This document shows positions 11,701-18,037 of a DNA stretch of 26,902 nt, piece after piece (position 1 is the stretch's first letter; each line of letters begins with the position of its first letter). The notes beneath the pieces are model-generated. The model was not told where the DNA came from. It ran no database searches and saw only the letters and a list, made by a program, of their open reading frames with translations. The position numbers and the translations under genes were made by a program. The stretch comes from Saccoglossus kowalevskii (lineage: Eukaryota; Hemichordata; Enteropneusta; Harrimaniidae), in NCBI RefSeq assembly GCF_000003605.2, contig NW_003105102.1, forward strand, positions 41,921 to 68,822, written 5' to 3'.

Positions 11701-14700
11701 GATAGAAGAAGTTAAGATTGCACTTAGAAAAACTTCTCTGGGTCCTGTGTTATTTATGAAATTGAATGTAAAAACAGGACAAACAAAGGTCATAGCATTG
11801 TAGTGATGTTAACATATCGTATTGCATTTAACAAGTACTGGTATGAAGATTTTTTATCGTTTAATAATGTGTTATACATATTTGATGATGATTAATTTTC
11901 CCCTCGTTAAAATCTTGCATAATGTGAAAAGTTTTGAAAATCTACTATTACTGCTTCCCACACACAAAACCTCCAATACAGTAACCAAGTACGGTAAGTG
12001 TTATTTCAGAGTAATGGTGTACATTGCCTTTAACTCCATCTGATGACATCAACCAATCAAAACTCACACGATTAATCAGCAATCAATCATACCCAATGTT
12101 ACATGCTGCTTTCTAATAAGGCATGCTCCAATTGGTTGACAAATCTTGTCAGATGATCAGATGTAGTTATAATTAGATGGCATATATAATTAATATAAAA
12201 GTATGCATCAAATAAAGTAGTCCCAACAATTTTAAAAGAACATTTACCAGTTTGATGATTTTTTTACCACAAGTCTTCTAATTTTTTTGGGTTTAGATAT
12301 TTTCAATCAAGATGAGATGGCAAGGCAGCAGAAGTTGATTCAAGAAGAGGCAGAAAGGAGAGACCAGGAGGCGAGAGATGACTTGCTGAGACGTCAACAA
12401 CAACAACAATTAGAGGTAAGATATATGAGAACCGCTATCACATTTTGATTGTCTGATCTTCCAGTATGTTGCATTCCAAATAAATAAATTATTCATTAAC
12501 ACCTTCAAGACAATTGTCATATGAGCGGTAATTAAGGATGGACACTTAATAAAAAAAATCCATCTTGAACTAGGTCACCATATTTTGAACACATAATATT
12601 TAAACTTGGCCTTTTGTATCCACACTGTAGTGCTCATAGACAATGTCTATCTTTCATTCTTGCAGATGCAGCAGCGGGAACACAGAGAGCCACAAATGCA
12701 GGCACAAATTCCAGGTATACCTGGACAGGGGAGAGATCAGTATGAGGAAGGTGATAATGCACATGAAGAAGAAATTGAAGATGGAAATGAGGATGGCGGC
12801 GATGATGATGATGATGAAGATGATGATGATAATTATGTTAACAATGTACACAGGTATGATTTACCGTATTACCCCGGGCACGCGCCCAGGGGCCTGAACA
12901 TACAAAATCGGGAAAAATTGGGGGTGGGCGCTTACCCGAGGACCACCCCAAAAAAGATTTAAAAAAGTTGTTTTTGTGATCGTATAAGGTCAAATAAAGG
13001 AATGCTTTCGTACACTTTGTACACGTACTTATTTCTTGATTTATGCAAGGTTTCAATAAACGTGAGCACTCGGTCAAGAACTGTGGGAACATTAAGACAC
13101 AGTGTCGAATTTCAAGAATAAAACTTGTTTTATGTCAGCGAATTTAGTAACCGTGATCAGCACAAGTTGAAACGGCCGGGAAAAACTACTGCTTGTAATC
13201 CAAGATGGCGATGACCTCATATAGCATAATTTTGTTCACACACGTAATTGATACATCACATCGTAATTACNNNNNNNNNNNNNNNNNNNNNNNNNNNNNN
13301 NNNNNNNNNNNNNNNNNNNNNNNNNNNNNNNNNNNNNNNNNNNNNNNNNNNNNNNNNNNNNNNNNNNNNNNNNNNNNNNNNNNNNNNNNNNNNNNNNNNN
13401 NNNNNNNNNNNNNNNNNNNNNNNNNNNNNNNNNNNNNNNNNNNNNNNNNNNNNNNNNNNNNNNNNNNNNNNNNNNNNNNNNNNNNNNNNNNNNNNNNNNN
13501 NNNNNNNNNNNNNNNNNNNNNNNNNNNNNNNNNNNNNNNNNNNNNNNNNNNNNNNNNNNNNNNNNNNNNNNNNNNNNNNNNNNNNNNNNNNNNNNNNNNN
13601 NNNNNNNNNNNNNNNNNNNNNNNNNNNNNNNNNNNNNNNNNNNNNNNNNNNNNNNNNNNNNNNNNNNNNNNNNNNNNNNNNNNNNNNNNNNNNNNNNNNN
13701 NNNNNNNNNNNNNNNNNNNNNNNNNNNNNNNNNNNNNNNNNNNNNNNNNNNNNNNNNNNNNNNNNNNNNNNNNNNNNNNNNNNNNNNNNNNNNNNNNNNN
13801 NNNNNNNNNNNNNNNNNNNNNNNNNNNNNNNNNNNNNNNNNNNNNNNNNNNNNNNNNNNNNNNNNNNNNNNNNNNNNNNNNNNNNNNNNNNNNNNNNNNN
13901 NNNNNNNNNNNNNNNNNNNNNNNNNNNNNNNNNNNNNNNNNNNNNNNNNNNNNNNNNNNNNNNNNNNNNNNNNNNNNNNNNNNNNNNNNNNNNNNNNNNN
14001 NNNNNNNNNNNNNNNNNNNNNNNNNNNNNNNNNNNNNNNNNNNNNNNNNNNNNNNNNNNNNNNNNNNNNNNNNNNNNNNNNNNNNNNNNNNNNNNNNNNN
14101 NNNNNNNNNNNNNNNNNNNNNNNNNNNNNNNNNNNNNNNNNNNNNNNNNNNNNNNNNNNNNNNNNNNNNNNNNNNNNNNNNNNNNNNNGTGGTATCAATG
14201 TTCATAAAGCTAATTAGAAAAAAATAAATATAGTTTTGAATCCGTGAATATTTTTGGTTTGTGCTATTATCAGCTCTTTAACTAACTGCACACTGAGAAA
14301 TGATTGTAGTCCTGACAATGTTGCTATTTTGGTGTTCGGAACAATACGGCTGTAAGAGCAAGTCTTTGAGGAACTCTATTCCTATCAACTCAGAAGCACA
14401 TGGAATCTGGTATGAAATTGTTGGCACATCGTTAGCAGCCAGCTTTGTGTGCTGCCCAGAGAGTTAACATATTTCAAGTTTAGCCAGAGTGAAATTGTGT
14501 ATATTTCCATTTCCAAGGTCACATCCTGGCACTAAAGGTCACAAATCCTGGCATGGTCTAGGGCATATGGACTTAATTTTTTGGCAGAATTCAGGAAAAT
14601 AATGAGAAATTCTAGTTTAATATACATATTTTTCTTACTGTTAGAATGTTGCTATGTTTATTTCAGAGGGTTTAACCATGACAACCAACTTCCACTACCT

Positions 14701-17397
14701 GGAGGCAATGAAGCTGCACAGCACCAACCACAACCAATTGAAGACTTCAATCGTTTACCAGCTTTGCCAGGGAATGAAGCACAGTTACAGCTACCACAAC
14801 ACCACCAACCAGAAGGTAAGTTAGCATGAATAGATGTGCTAGTTGTTCACATCATAGTTGTAAAGATGATATATGGACTAGTATGGTTTTTTAGTCCCCT
14901 TTCAGGCGAAGTCCGAAAACAGGGACTTATAATTAGGTCTCCGTCCGTCCGTCCGTGTGTCCGTCCGGAGTCATATTTCAAAATTCTTTGGACCGATTCT
15001 GCTCATTCTTTGCATGTGCCTCGAACTTTATGTGGGACATATGCTCATGCAGTGGTTTAGCAATTTGATTCAAAATTGTCGACTGGCAGCCATTTTTTTT
15101 TTTAAATGTTGTATTTTGGATGGCTCGTCAGTTTTTATTAAAATTTGGTACATAGATTATGCATGTTAGGATACATGTCCTCCGACCGTCCGTGCATCCG
15201 TCCATCCATCTGTGCATCCGTCCGGAGTCATATTTCAGAATCCTTTGGACTGAAACTATTCATTCTTTGCATGTGCCTAGTACTTTATGTGGGACATATG
15301 CACATGCAGTTGTTTTGCGATTCGATTCAAAATGGCCAACTGGCAGCCATCTTGGACATCTTGGACATACTTTGTCAGTTTTCATTCATACTTGGTACAT
15401 AGATTATACATGTTAGGATACATGTCCATGACAATTTGTTTTAAAATCAAGGATGGCTGATTGACAGCCATCTGAATTTTTGGCCTTACTACTATATTTC
15501 CAAGATTTATGTACCATTTTCATTCGTATTTGGCACATACATCATACATGTCACTTTGTTTCATAATCAGATCAAAGATGCCCGAATAACAGCTGTTTTT
15601 ATTTTTGGCCATATTACTATATCTCTGTCACCCATGTATCATTTTAATTGATATTTAGCATGTCATAAATGGATACATGTAGAAGTCGATTCAATTTGCA
15701 ATTTGATCAAATATGGCTAATTCATGACCTGAAAACGCTGTTTTTGTAGCACACTTCTGTGTGTTGATTTAATGAAACAGAATGTGTACTTGTAGGTATA
15801 ATAAAATCACTGCACATGCATACATTTATTACAATTTTTCATCTAACCAATACTGTTGAGTGTCTTGCAAATACAACATTTTAGTTAATGATAAATCGTA
15901 ATCTGATTAAGTCTACAGTATGTAGCATTGCACAACAATATTTAAAAATATGTTTTCATCCATATTGTATGTTATTTCCCTTCAGCATAAAAATAACCAA
16001 AGTTAAAATATATACCGATATTGTGAAATACTTTATTTTTGCTGGAATTTATTTTTGCTTTTTGGATGTTTTATATGCAGTTTATTTTCACTGATTTTTT
16101 GATGAGTTGAATGTTGAGTGTAAAAAAAAAGGTATATTCACTGTCTTTTATTTTGTTGAATAAATCATCCCTTCAGTGAAAATATTTTCAAATATTTTAC
16201 AGTTATGCATATCAGGGTATAACATACAATTGTTTTGTACGTTGTGTTATAAACATTAAAATGATTGTCTTGTCTTGTTCAGTTGATATGATGCACCAAG
16301 ATAGAGATATAAATGATGAACAAGTACACCAACCAGAAATAGAAATGCACCAAGCTGATAATTATGATGACCAGGTTAGTTGTATGTACTCACTTTGATG
16401 TATGTTTGAACACTGTATAAGTACGAGTTATCACTGTGCCAATATTTAAGCTGAAAAATTGTGGATCATTTGAGTGTAGTGGTTTGAACTCGCTGTGGGT
16501 GGTGGTTGGACTCACAGTCATGATCTGACTCACTGTCATGGTCTGACTCACTGTCATGGTCTGACTCACTGTCATGGTCTGACTCACTGTCATGGTCTGA
16601 CTCACTGTCATGGTCTCACTGCGTGGTGGGTTGATTCAGTGTGATGGTTTGATGGTTCGCTGTAGCTGGTGGTTTTGACTCACTGTGTGGTGGTTTGACT
16701 CGCTATGTGGTTGGTTGACTCGCTATGTGGTTGGTTGACTCACTGTGTTGTTGGTTGATTCACTGTGGGGTTTGGTGTGTCCGAGCTTGGTGTGTTTGAG
16801 TGAGCAAAATCTCAAAATCTTCTAAGTGGATTTTGACCAAATTCAGTGTGTAGGTACTATGGTGTGATACCCAAACATGATTAGTTATGGGGCCATGCAT
16901 GTGCATATTTAGTAGCTAATTTGCATACCTAATTATCTCATTTCTGCCTGTGTAAGCAAAATATCAAAAATATCCTACCACACTTTGATGAAATTTGATA
17001 CATGTGTACCTTGGGATATGGTGCAGACATGATTAGTTTGAGGCCATGTCTATGCATATTAAGCATATAACCATATTCGAAAACCGCTTTTTGATCAAAT
17101 TAACCACATTGAACCACAATTCGAGTTCCTTTCGCCTATCCGTAAACTTACATATATTTTTTCTCAGGATAACCATGAAATCATCCAAAGTATTGCAAGA
17201 TTTGTATACACAGCTTTTCAGATTAGATATAATTTGTTAGTGTGAGTTCTCCAATAGATGAGTTGTATATGTGTGTGTATGTGTATATATATAATACTTT
17301 ATTTTATTGAGGCGATTAAAGTCACGCCTGTAACTTTCGCATTGTAACCTGTTCCCCCAGGTTAGTGGGGTATATTTCTTTAGAGAAATGGAAATAA

Positions 17398-17428
<31 letters not shown>

Positions 17429-18037
17429 TTAAGTAGCTAATTTGCATATCAATTATCTAATTTCAGTCTGTGTACTTTAATGCAAAATCTCGAAAACCTA
17501 TTTAATTTTGATCAAATTTAGTACATAGGTACCTTGGGGTAATGTGCAGACGTGGTTAGGTTTAAAGCCATGTCCGTGCATATTAGGTAGCAAATTTACA
17601 TATTAATCATCACATTTCAGTTGGTGTATTAAATTTATCAAATTGTGGGGTAATGTGCATTTTTCGATTTCAGTCTGTTCAAGCCAAATCTCCTAACCTC
17701 TAATGCCATTGCTCCTTCACTGACTGACTGGAATTTTCATTTTCTAGATACATGTATTTTCTATGAAAGAACAATTGATTGCATTCACACAGGAACTTTG
17801 CAGAGTTTAAGTTTGATCACAATTTAGGTCAGTGATTATATAGATAACATGTTTTGAAGGATTCTGAATCAAATTTCACTCTTGTGTTCACAGGTTGATG
17901 GAAATAATGAGGAGGAGGAGGAGGAGGAGGAGGATGAGGATAATTATGATGATGATGAAGAACAAGCAGATTTAAACAGACAGAATTTAGCACAAAAAGC
18001 AGCAGATGAAATGAGGAGACGAGGACGAGAAATGTAA
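2726..18037 (+). CDS. GOLIM4: GOLIM4/GPP130-like Golgi integral membrane protein, 3' portion (gene-level entry; exons listed separately)
   Basis: Ten exons splice in phase (0,0,1,1,2,1,0,2,1,0 at successive starts) into 1455 bases: 484 residues plus TAA. The product starts inside a coiled coil containing ENRQLR, also present in the vertebrate GOLIM4 stem. It continues through a 13-residue repeat array and Gln/Glu/Arg-rich segments to an acidic tail ending RRRGREM; human GOLIM4 likewise ends in an acidic run followed by RRAEM. Known of the family: a type II cis-Golgi protein cycling through endosomes, with a luminal coiled-coil stem and acidic tail, and degraded in response to manganese in mammals. 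The cytosolic and membrane segments must lie upstream of base 1. The Gln/Glu-rich region alone would not be diagnostic; the name rests on the coiled-coil motif, the C-terminal motif and overall architecture. An assembly gap lies in the intron after 12853 and could hide a phase-symmetric exon. Confidence 0.68.
3661..3867. mobile_element. short nonautonomous inverted-repeat element (MITE-like), copy 1
   Basis: The ends are inverted: ACTGTAAAATACTTTATTTT at the left and AAAATAAAATATTTAACAGT at the right, about 17 of 20 bases complementary. The interior is AT-rich and noncoding. A second, diverged copy sits in another intron of the same gene at about 16019-16203, sharing TTTATTTTCACTG, TTTGATGAGTTGAATGT and AAAAAGGTATATT. 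Two copies with the same ends support a transposed unit. No clear target duplication was found, so the superfamily is unassigned. Confidence 0.75.
4065..4896. repeat. 23-bp minisatellite, about 36 copies
   Basis: The unit has the core GAATTATGGGAATTG followed by an 8-bp variable part (GCTTGTTT, ACTGGTTT, GCTGGTTT-C or ACTAGTTT). Copies are arranged in runs of the same variant: a GGCTTGTTT block near 4110-4290, a GGCTGGTTTC block near 4345-4430 and a GACTGGTTTG block after that. Edge copies are degenerate (TTGGATTATGG). Occasional units differ by 1-2 bases in length. The array lies wholly within an intron. Confidence 0.97.
5314..5829 (+). CDS. GOLIM4: alternative acidic exon of the GOLIM4-like gene (terminal exon, or cassette ending at 5802)
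   Basis: Open from an acceptor-like TTTATAAAG into a 171-codon frame that joins the 2726-2788 exon in phase 0. The peptide starts LDNFGHRGAVPLSKDEREL, continues with an aromatic/basic stretch (DRYDQWVKKYQQDRQNPF), then a duplicated 16-residue unit and an Asp/Glu run (5 Asp, 7 Glu codons), and ends at TGA 5827-5829. Two AATAAA hexamers follow at 6051 and 6061, which fits an alternative last exon giving a short acidic isoform. Alternatively GAG/GTTGGA at 5802/5803 is a weak donor, giving a 489-base phase 0-0 cassette that would join to 7027 without shifting the frame. The composition matches the rest of the tail. I do not recognise this peptide in vertebrate GOLIM4, and an unrelated nested gene is not excluded. 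Confidence 0.6.
   Translation, partial: LDNFGHRGAVPLSKDERELADRYDQWVKKYQQDRQNPFHGVKFVADEPENVREILKVEEKNENDVDDEEILKVEEKNENDVEDEEMRKVGDEHIEKDVGAFEEKDDDDDEEEEEEEGVKEKEQIRDDGDDVGDDAQEDENEDKAILHGGLSNGGKNMLNPDMEVGKYCLDL
5470..5565 (+). repeat. coding tandem duplication, 2 x 48 bp
   Basis: Two adjacent 16-codon units encode EILKVEEKNENDV plus a D/E-D-E tail. They differ at the codon after DV (GAC in the first, GAA in the second). A degenerate third unit (EMRKVGDEHIEKDV) follows from 5566. The period is a multiple of three and keeps the frame. Confidence 0.95.
5830..7026 (+). other. possible short-isoform 3' UTR, then intron
   Basis: After the TGA and the AATAAA pair the sequence is ordinary AT-rich noncoding DNA up to the acceptor TTTTCACAG at 7018-7026. 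A weak inverted repeat sits within 6240-6400 (GATGTATTCAT and its complement ATGAATACATC). Short ORFs here show no splice or homology support. Confidence 0.5.
6051..6066 (+). terminator. candidate polyadenylation signals for the short isoform
   Basis: Two AATAAA hexamers (6051-6056 and 6061-6066) lie 222-237 bases past the TGA at 5827-5829. A third is near 6122. In AT-rich sequence such hexamers also occur by chance, so this is suggestive only. Confidence 0.4.
7027..7096 (+). CDS. GOLIM4: GOLIM4-like exon: end of coiled coil
   Basis: Acceptor TTTTCACAG, donor GTAATT at 7097. The exon is 70 bases, phase 0 in and phase 1 out. It encodes VELAKYNEEKQRGDEQREM followed by REEN, a highly charged helix. 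The phase-1 end is completed by TT from the exon at 9858 (Val codon), which supports both splice sites. Confidence 0.75.
7574..7626 (+). promoter_or_regulatory. CRE, CCAAT and TATA-like motif cluster
   Basis: A full palindromic CRE, TGACGTCA, lies at 7574-7581. It is followed by GCCAAT (about 7609-7614) and TATATA (7621-7626), within a locally CpG-rich part of an otherwise AT-rich intron. The order and spacing resemble a compact core promoter that could drive an N-terminally shortened transcript. No transcription start evidence is available, and a transposable-element origin is equally possible. Confidence 0.3.
7722..7802. repeat. CGCT-rich minisatellite, about 22-bp unit
   Basis: Tandem copies of TTCGCTCGCTCGCTCGCTTT (plus TG) are nested on a CGCT tetranucleotide repeat. 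They run from about CTCGCTCGCGTTCGC to GCTCGCTCGCTC. Apparent ORFs across it, rich in Ser/Arg/Ala, are by-products of the repeat. Confidence 0.9.
8133..8160. repeat. TGTACA hexanucleotide repeat
   Basis: AATGTACATGTACATGTACA continues as a self-complementary (ATGTAC)n run of just over four units. The palindromic unit could form a cruciform. It is intronic. Confidence 0.9.
9858..10277 (+). CDS. GOLIM4: GOLIM4-like exon: six 13-residue tandem repeats
   Basis: Acceptor TTATTTCAG, donor GTAACT at 10278; 420 bases, phase 1 in and out. After VVNQIAARQDP come five perfect copies of DERHDPNDQYNAR and a sixth variant copy, DEREDPNDQYDAR (9890-10123). A helical charged region follows (RDELIQAEIDIEQEKYHKKF), then GPDGYDMRMAHYGAFWDNYL. 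The repeats carry His, Asp, Glu and Asn but no Cys and few hydrophobic residues, so they are probably extended or disordered in the Golgi lumen. Both junction phases agree with the flanking exons. The exon could be skipped without frameshift. Confidence 0.8.
9890..10123 (+). repeat. coding minisatellite, 6 x 39 bp
   Basis: Six in-register 39-bp units. Units 1-5 differ only at third codon positions (CCG/CCA for Pro, AAT/AAC for the two Asn) and so encode identical peptides. Unit 6 differs at several sites and changes residues (H to E, N to D). The period is 13 codons. Confidence 0.97.
10278..10863 (+). other. intron, nothing else recognised
   Basis: Runs from donor GTAACT to the acceptor with the pyrimidine tract TCTTTTTTTTTAG. 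It is AT-rich, with no repeat or coding signal beyond short chance ORFs. Confidence 0.75.
10864..10954 (+). CDS. GOLIM4: GOLIM4-like exon
   Basis: Strong polypyrimidine acceptor (CTTTTTTTTTAG) and consensus donor GTAAGT at 10955. The exon is 91 bases, phase 1 in and phase 2 out. It encodes EIVKRVDDRLQRERDMYDHH and then QQVVDQDLEKR, a charged helical segment. The Glu codon at its start and the Arg codon at its end are both split across introns and completed correctly. Confidence 0.8.
10955..11488 (+). other. intron, nothing else recognised
   Basis: Consensus donor GTAAGT to acceptor TTCTTTTTAAAG. It is AT-rich, with no coding, RNA or repeat signal seen. Confidence 0.75.
11489..11607 (+). CDS. 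GOLIM4: GOLIM4-like exon: Gln/Glu-rich
   Basis: Acceptor TTTTTAAAG, donor GTGAGC at 11608; 119 bases, phase 2 in and phase 1 out. The peptide contains REWGGEQYREQNQFEQQQQ, then a Gln/His run and DDRVPDHEQQ. Gln/Glu-rich sequence of this kind is typical of the middle of GOLIM4, but it is low-complexity and not diagnostic alone. Confidence 0.8.
11608..12296 (+). other. intron, nothing else recognised
   Basis: Donor GTGAGC to acceptor TTTTTTGGGTTTAG. A short ORF (11822-12043) has no splice or compositional support and is treated as chance. Confidence 0.7.
12297..12415 (+). CDS. GOLIM4: GOLIM4-like exon: Arg/Glu/Gln-rich helix
   Basis: Acceptor GGGTTTAG, donor GTAAGA at 12416; 119 bases, phase 1 in and phase 0 out. 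It encodes DIFNQDEMARQQKLIQEEAE, then RRDQEARDDLLRRQ and a run of five CAA Gln codons ending LE. It is predicted to be a single charged helix. The following exon begins MQQREH, so the Gln-rich helix continues across the splice. Confidence 0.82.
12666..12853 (+). CDS. GOLIM4: GOLIM4-like exon: acidic segment with Asp runs
   Basis: Acceptor TTCATTCTTGCAG, donor GTATGA at 12854; 188 bases, phase 0 in and phase 2 out. It starts MQQREHREPQMQAQIPGIPG and passes through GQGRDQYEEGDNAHEEEIED. It then enters Asp runs (GAT x5 at 12801-12815, GAT x4 at 12819-12830) and ends NYVNNVH. The initial Met is internal, not a start: the frame continues from the previous exon. The intron that follows contains the assembly gap. 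Confidence 0.8.
12854..14666 (+). other. intron containing the assembly gap
   Basis: The left part (about 12870-12960) is unusually GC-rich for this window (CCCCGGGCACGCGCCCAGG; GGGTGGGCGCTTACCCGAGG) and resembles the GGGCGCTTA-type dispersed repeats of invertebrate genomes. A transposable element may extend into the gap. The right part to the acceptor TTTATTTCAG (14657-14666) is AT-rich and unremarkable. Confidence 0.5.
13271..14188. other. assembly gap (918 N)
   Basis: An unbroken run of N. Four long six-frame ORFs covering it are artefacts. Because the flanking exons already match in phase (2 to 2), any exon lost here would have to be a multiple of three and phase-symmetric. Confidence 0.99.
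14667..14815 (+). CDS. GOLIM4: GOLIM4-like exon: Pro/Gln/Asn-rich
   Basis: Acceptor GTTTATTTCAG, donor GTAAGT at 14816; 149 bases, phase 2 in and phase 1 out. The peptide has an internal near-duplication: NQLPLPGGNEAAQHQPQP, then NRLPALPGNEAQLQLPQ. Pro-rich and low in charge compared with its neighbours, it probably acts as a flexible linker before the acidic tail. Confidence 0.78.
14891..15560. repeat. TCCGTCCG-containing dispersed element with tandem internal units
   Basis: It begins with TTAGTCCCCTTTCAGG and a matching CAGGGACTTA (AGTCCC/GGGACT inverted pair), then a TCCGTCCG run. A block starting TCCGGAGTCATATTTCA occurs at 14964 and again at 15221, offset 257 bases. Both copies contain TTTGCATGTGCCT, TTTATGTGGGACATATGC and CAACTGGCAGCCAT-like sequence. 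A third, decayed partial unit follows (TGACAGCCATCTGAATT). It is noncoding, and elements of this style are common in marine invertebrate genomes. Confidence 0.85.
16019..16203. mobile_element. short inverted-repeat element (MITE-like), copy 2
   Basis: Left end ATTGTGAAATACTTTATTTT and right end AAATATTTTACAGT match the termini of the 3661-3867 element. The interiors share TTTATTTTCACTG, TTTTTGATGAGTTGAATGT, AAAAAGGTATATT and an AATNATCCCT motif in the same order. It is shorter and more diverged than copy 1. Confidence 0.75.
16283..16374 (+). CDS. GOLIM4: GOLIM4-like exon: acidic/Gln-rich
   Basis: Acceptor TCTTGTTCAG, donor GTTAGT at 16375; 92 bases, phase 1 in and phase 0 out. It encodes VDMMHQDRDINDEQVHQPEI, then EMHQADNYDDQ. 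HQ-containing phrases (MMHQDRD, EMHQAD) suggest an internal duplication. It joins in phase to the terminal exon. Confidence 0.78.
16509..16616. repeat. 18-bp minisatellite, 6 copies
   Basis: Six units of GACTCACTGTCATGGTCT. The first unit has two substitutions and the other five are identical. It is flanked on the right (to about 16775) by a degenerate array with unit CGCTATGTGGTTGGTTGACT that shares the GACTC(A/G)CT motif. The 73-codon minus-strand ORF rich in MTVSQT is a by-product. Confidence 0.96.
16800..17620. repeat. degenerate satellite-like units, interrupted
   Basis: Recurrent phrases appear in order in three or more units: AAGCAAAATCTCAAAA-like, GATCAAATTTAGTACAT, GGTACCTTGGGGTAATGTGC, GACATGATTAG, GGCCATGTC, GTGCATATTAAGTAGCTAAT and TTGCATA...AATTATCTCATTTC. 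The unit length is about 130-150 bases. The array is split by the retroelement fragment at about 17063-17427, after which the unit resumes at ATTAAGTAGCTAATTTGCAT. Confidence 0.8.
17063..17427 (+). mobile_element. 5'-truncated non-LTR retrotransposon 3' end with (AAT)10 tail
   Basis: A 58-residue frame (17069-17245, TGA) reads NHIRKPLFDQINHIEPQFEF, then LSPIRKLTYIFSQDNHEII and an ARFVYTAF ending. It has the spacing R..LF..I....P.F.FL....K..YI.S.D..I...A.FVY.AF seen at the C-terminus of many animal non-LTR reverse transcriptases. A 3' untranslated part follows, with CACGCCTGTAACTTTCGC and GTTCCCCCAGGTTAGTGGGG, and then ten AAT repeats (17398-17427). A microsatellite tail and 5' truncation are the usual signature of target-primed insertion. 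It has landed inside the satellite array. It is defective and carries no RT catalytic core. Confidence 0.75.
17894..18037 (+). CDS. GOLIM4: GOLIM4-like terminal coding exon
   Basis: Acceptor TTGTGTTCACAG. Phase 0 in; 47 codons plus TAA at 18035-18037. It encodes VDGNN, eight Glu (GAG x8 at 17909-17932), DEDNYDDDEEQADLNRQ, then NLAQKAADEMRRRGREM. The acidic run followed by a short basic helix ending R-x-E-M parallels the vertebrate GOLIM4 C-terminus, which is the best family evidence in the window. Confidence 0.85.
   Translation, partial: VDGNNEEEEEEEEDEDNYDDDEEQADLNRQNLAQKAADEMRRRGREM

Larger units (their letters stand above)
14816..16282 (+). other. intron with TCCGTCCG element and MITE copy
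   Basis: Donor GTAAGT to acceptor TTGTCTTGTTCAG. It contains the internally duplicated element at about 14891-15560 and the second 200-bp inverted-repeat element at 16019-16203. The ORFs over the duplicated element are repeat-derived. Confidence 0.7.
16375..17893 (+). other. intron made largely of repeats
   Basis: Donor GTTAGT to acceptor CTTGTGTTCACAG. Nearly all of 16460-17620 is repeat: an 18-bp minisatellite, a degenerate 20-bp array, a satellite-like unit (about 16800-17060 and 17428-17620) and a truncated retroelement inserted into it. Confidence 0.75.

Noticed and set aside
12666-12668. ATG at the start of the 12666 exon as a translation start
   Set aside because: The exon is internal: the reading frame arrives open from the previous exon, and the ATG follows directly after a splice acceptor.
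13205-14227. Four ORFs of 312-340 codons on both strands
   Set aside because: They are composed of N bases in the assembly gap; no sequence information supports them.
14836-15416. Overlapping ORFs of 70-85 codons with SVRSHIS-type and GTYAHAVV-type phrases
   Set aside because: They arise from the duplicated TCCGTCCG repeat in several frames, with no consistent frame between the two copies.
16390-16611. Minus-strand ORF with MTVSQT repeats
   Set aside because: Direct translation of the 18-bp noncoding minisatellite.
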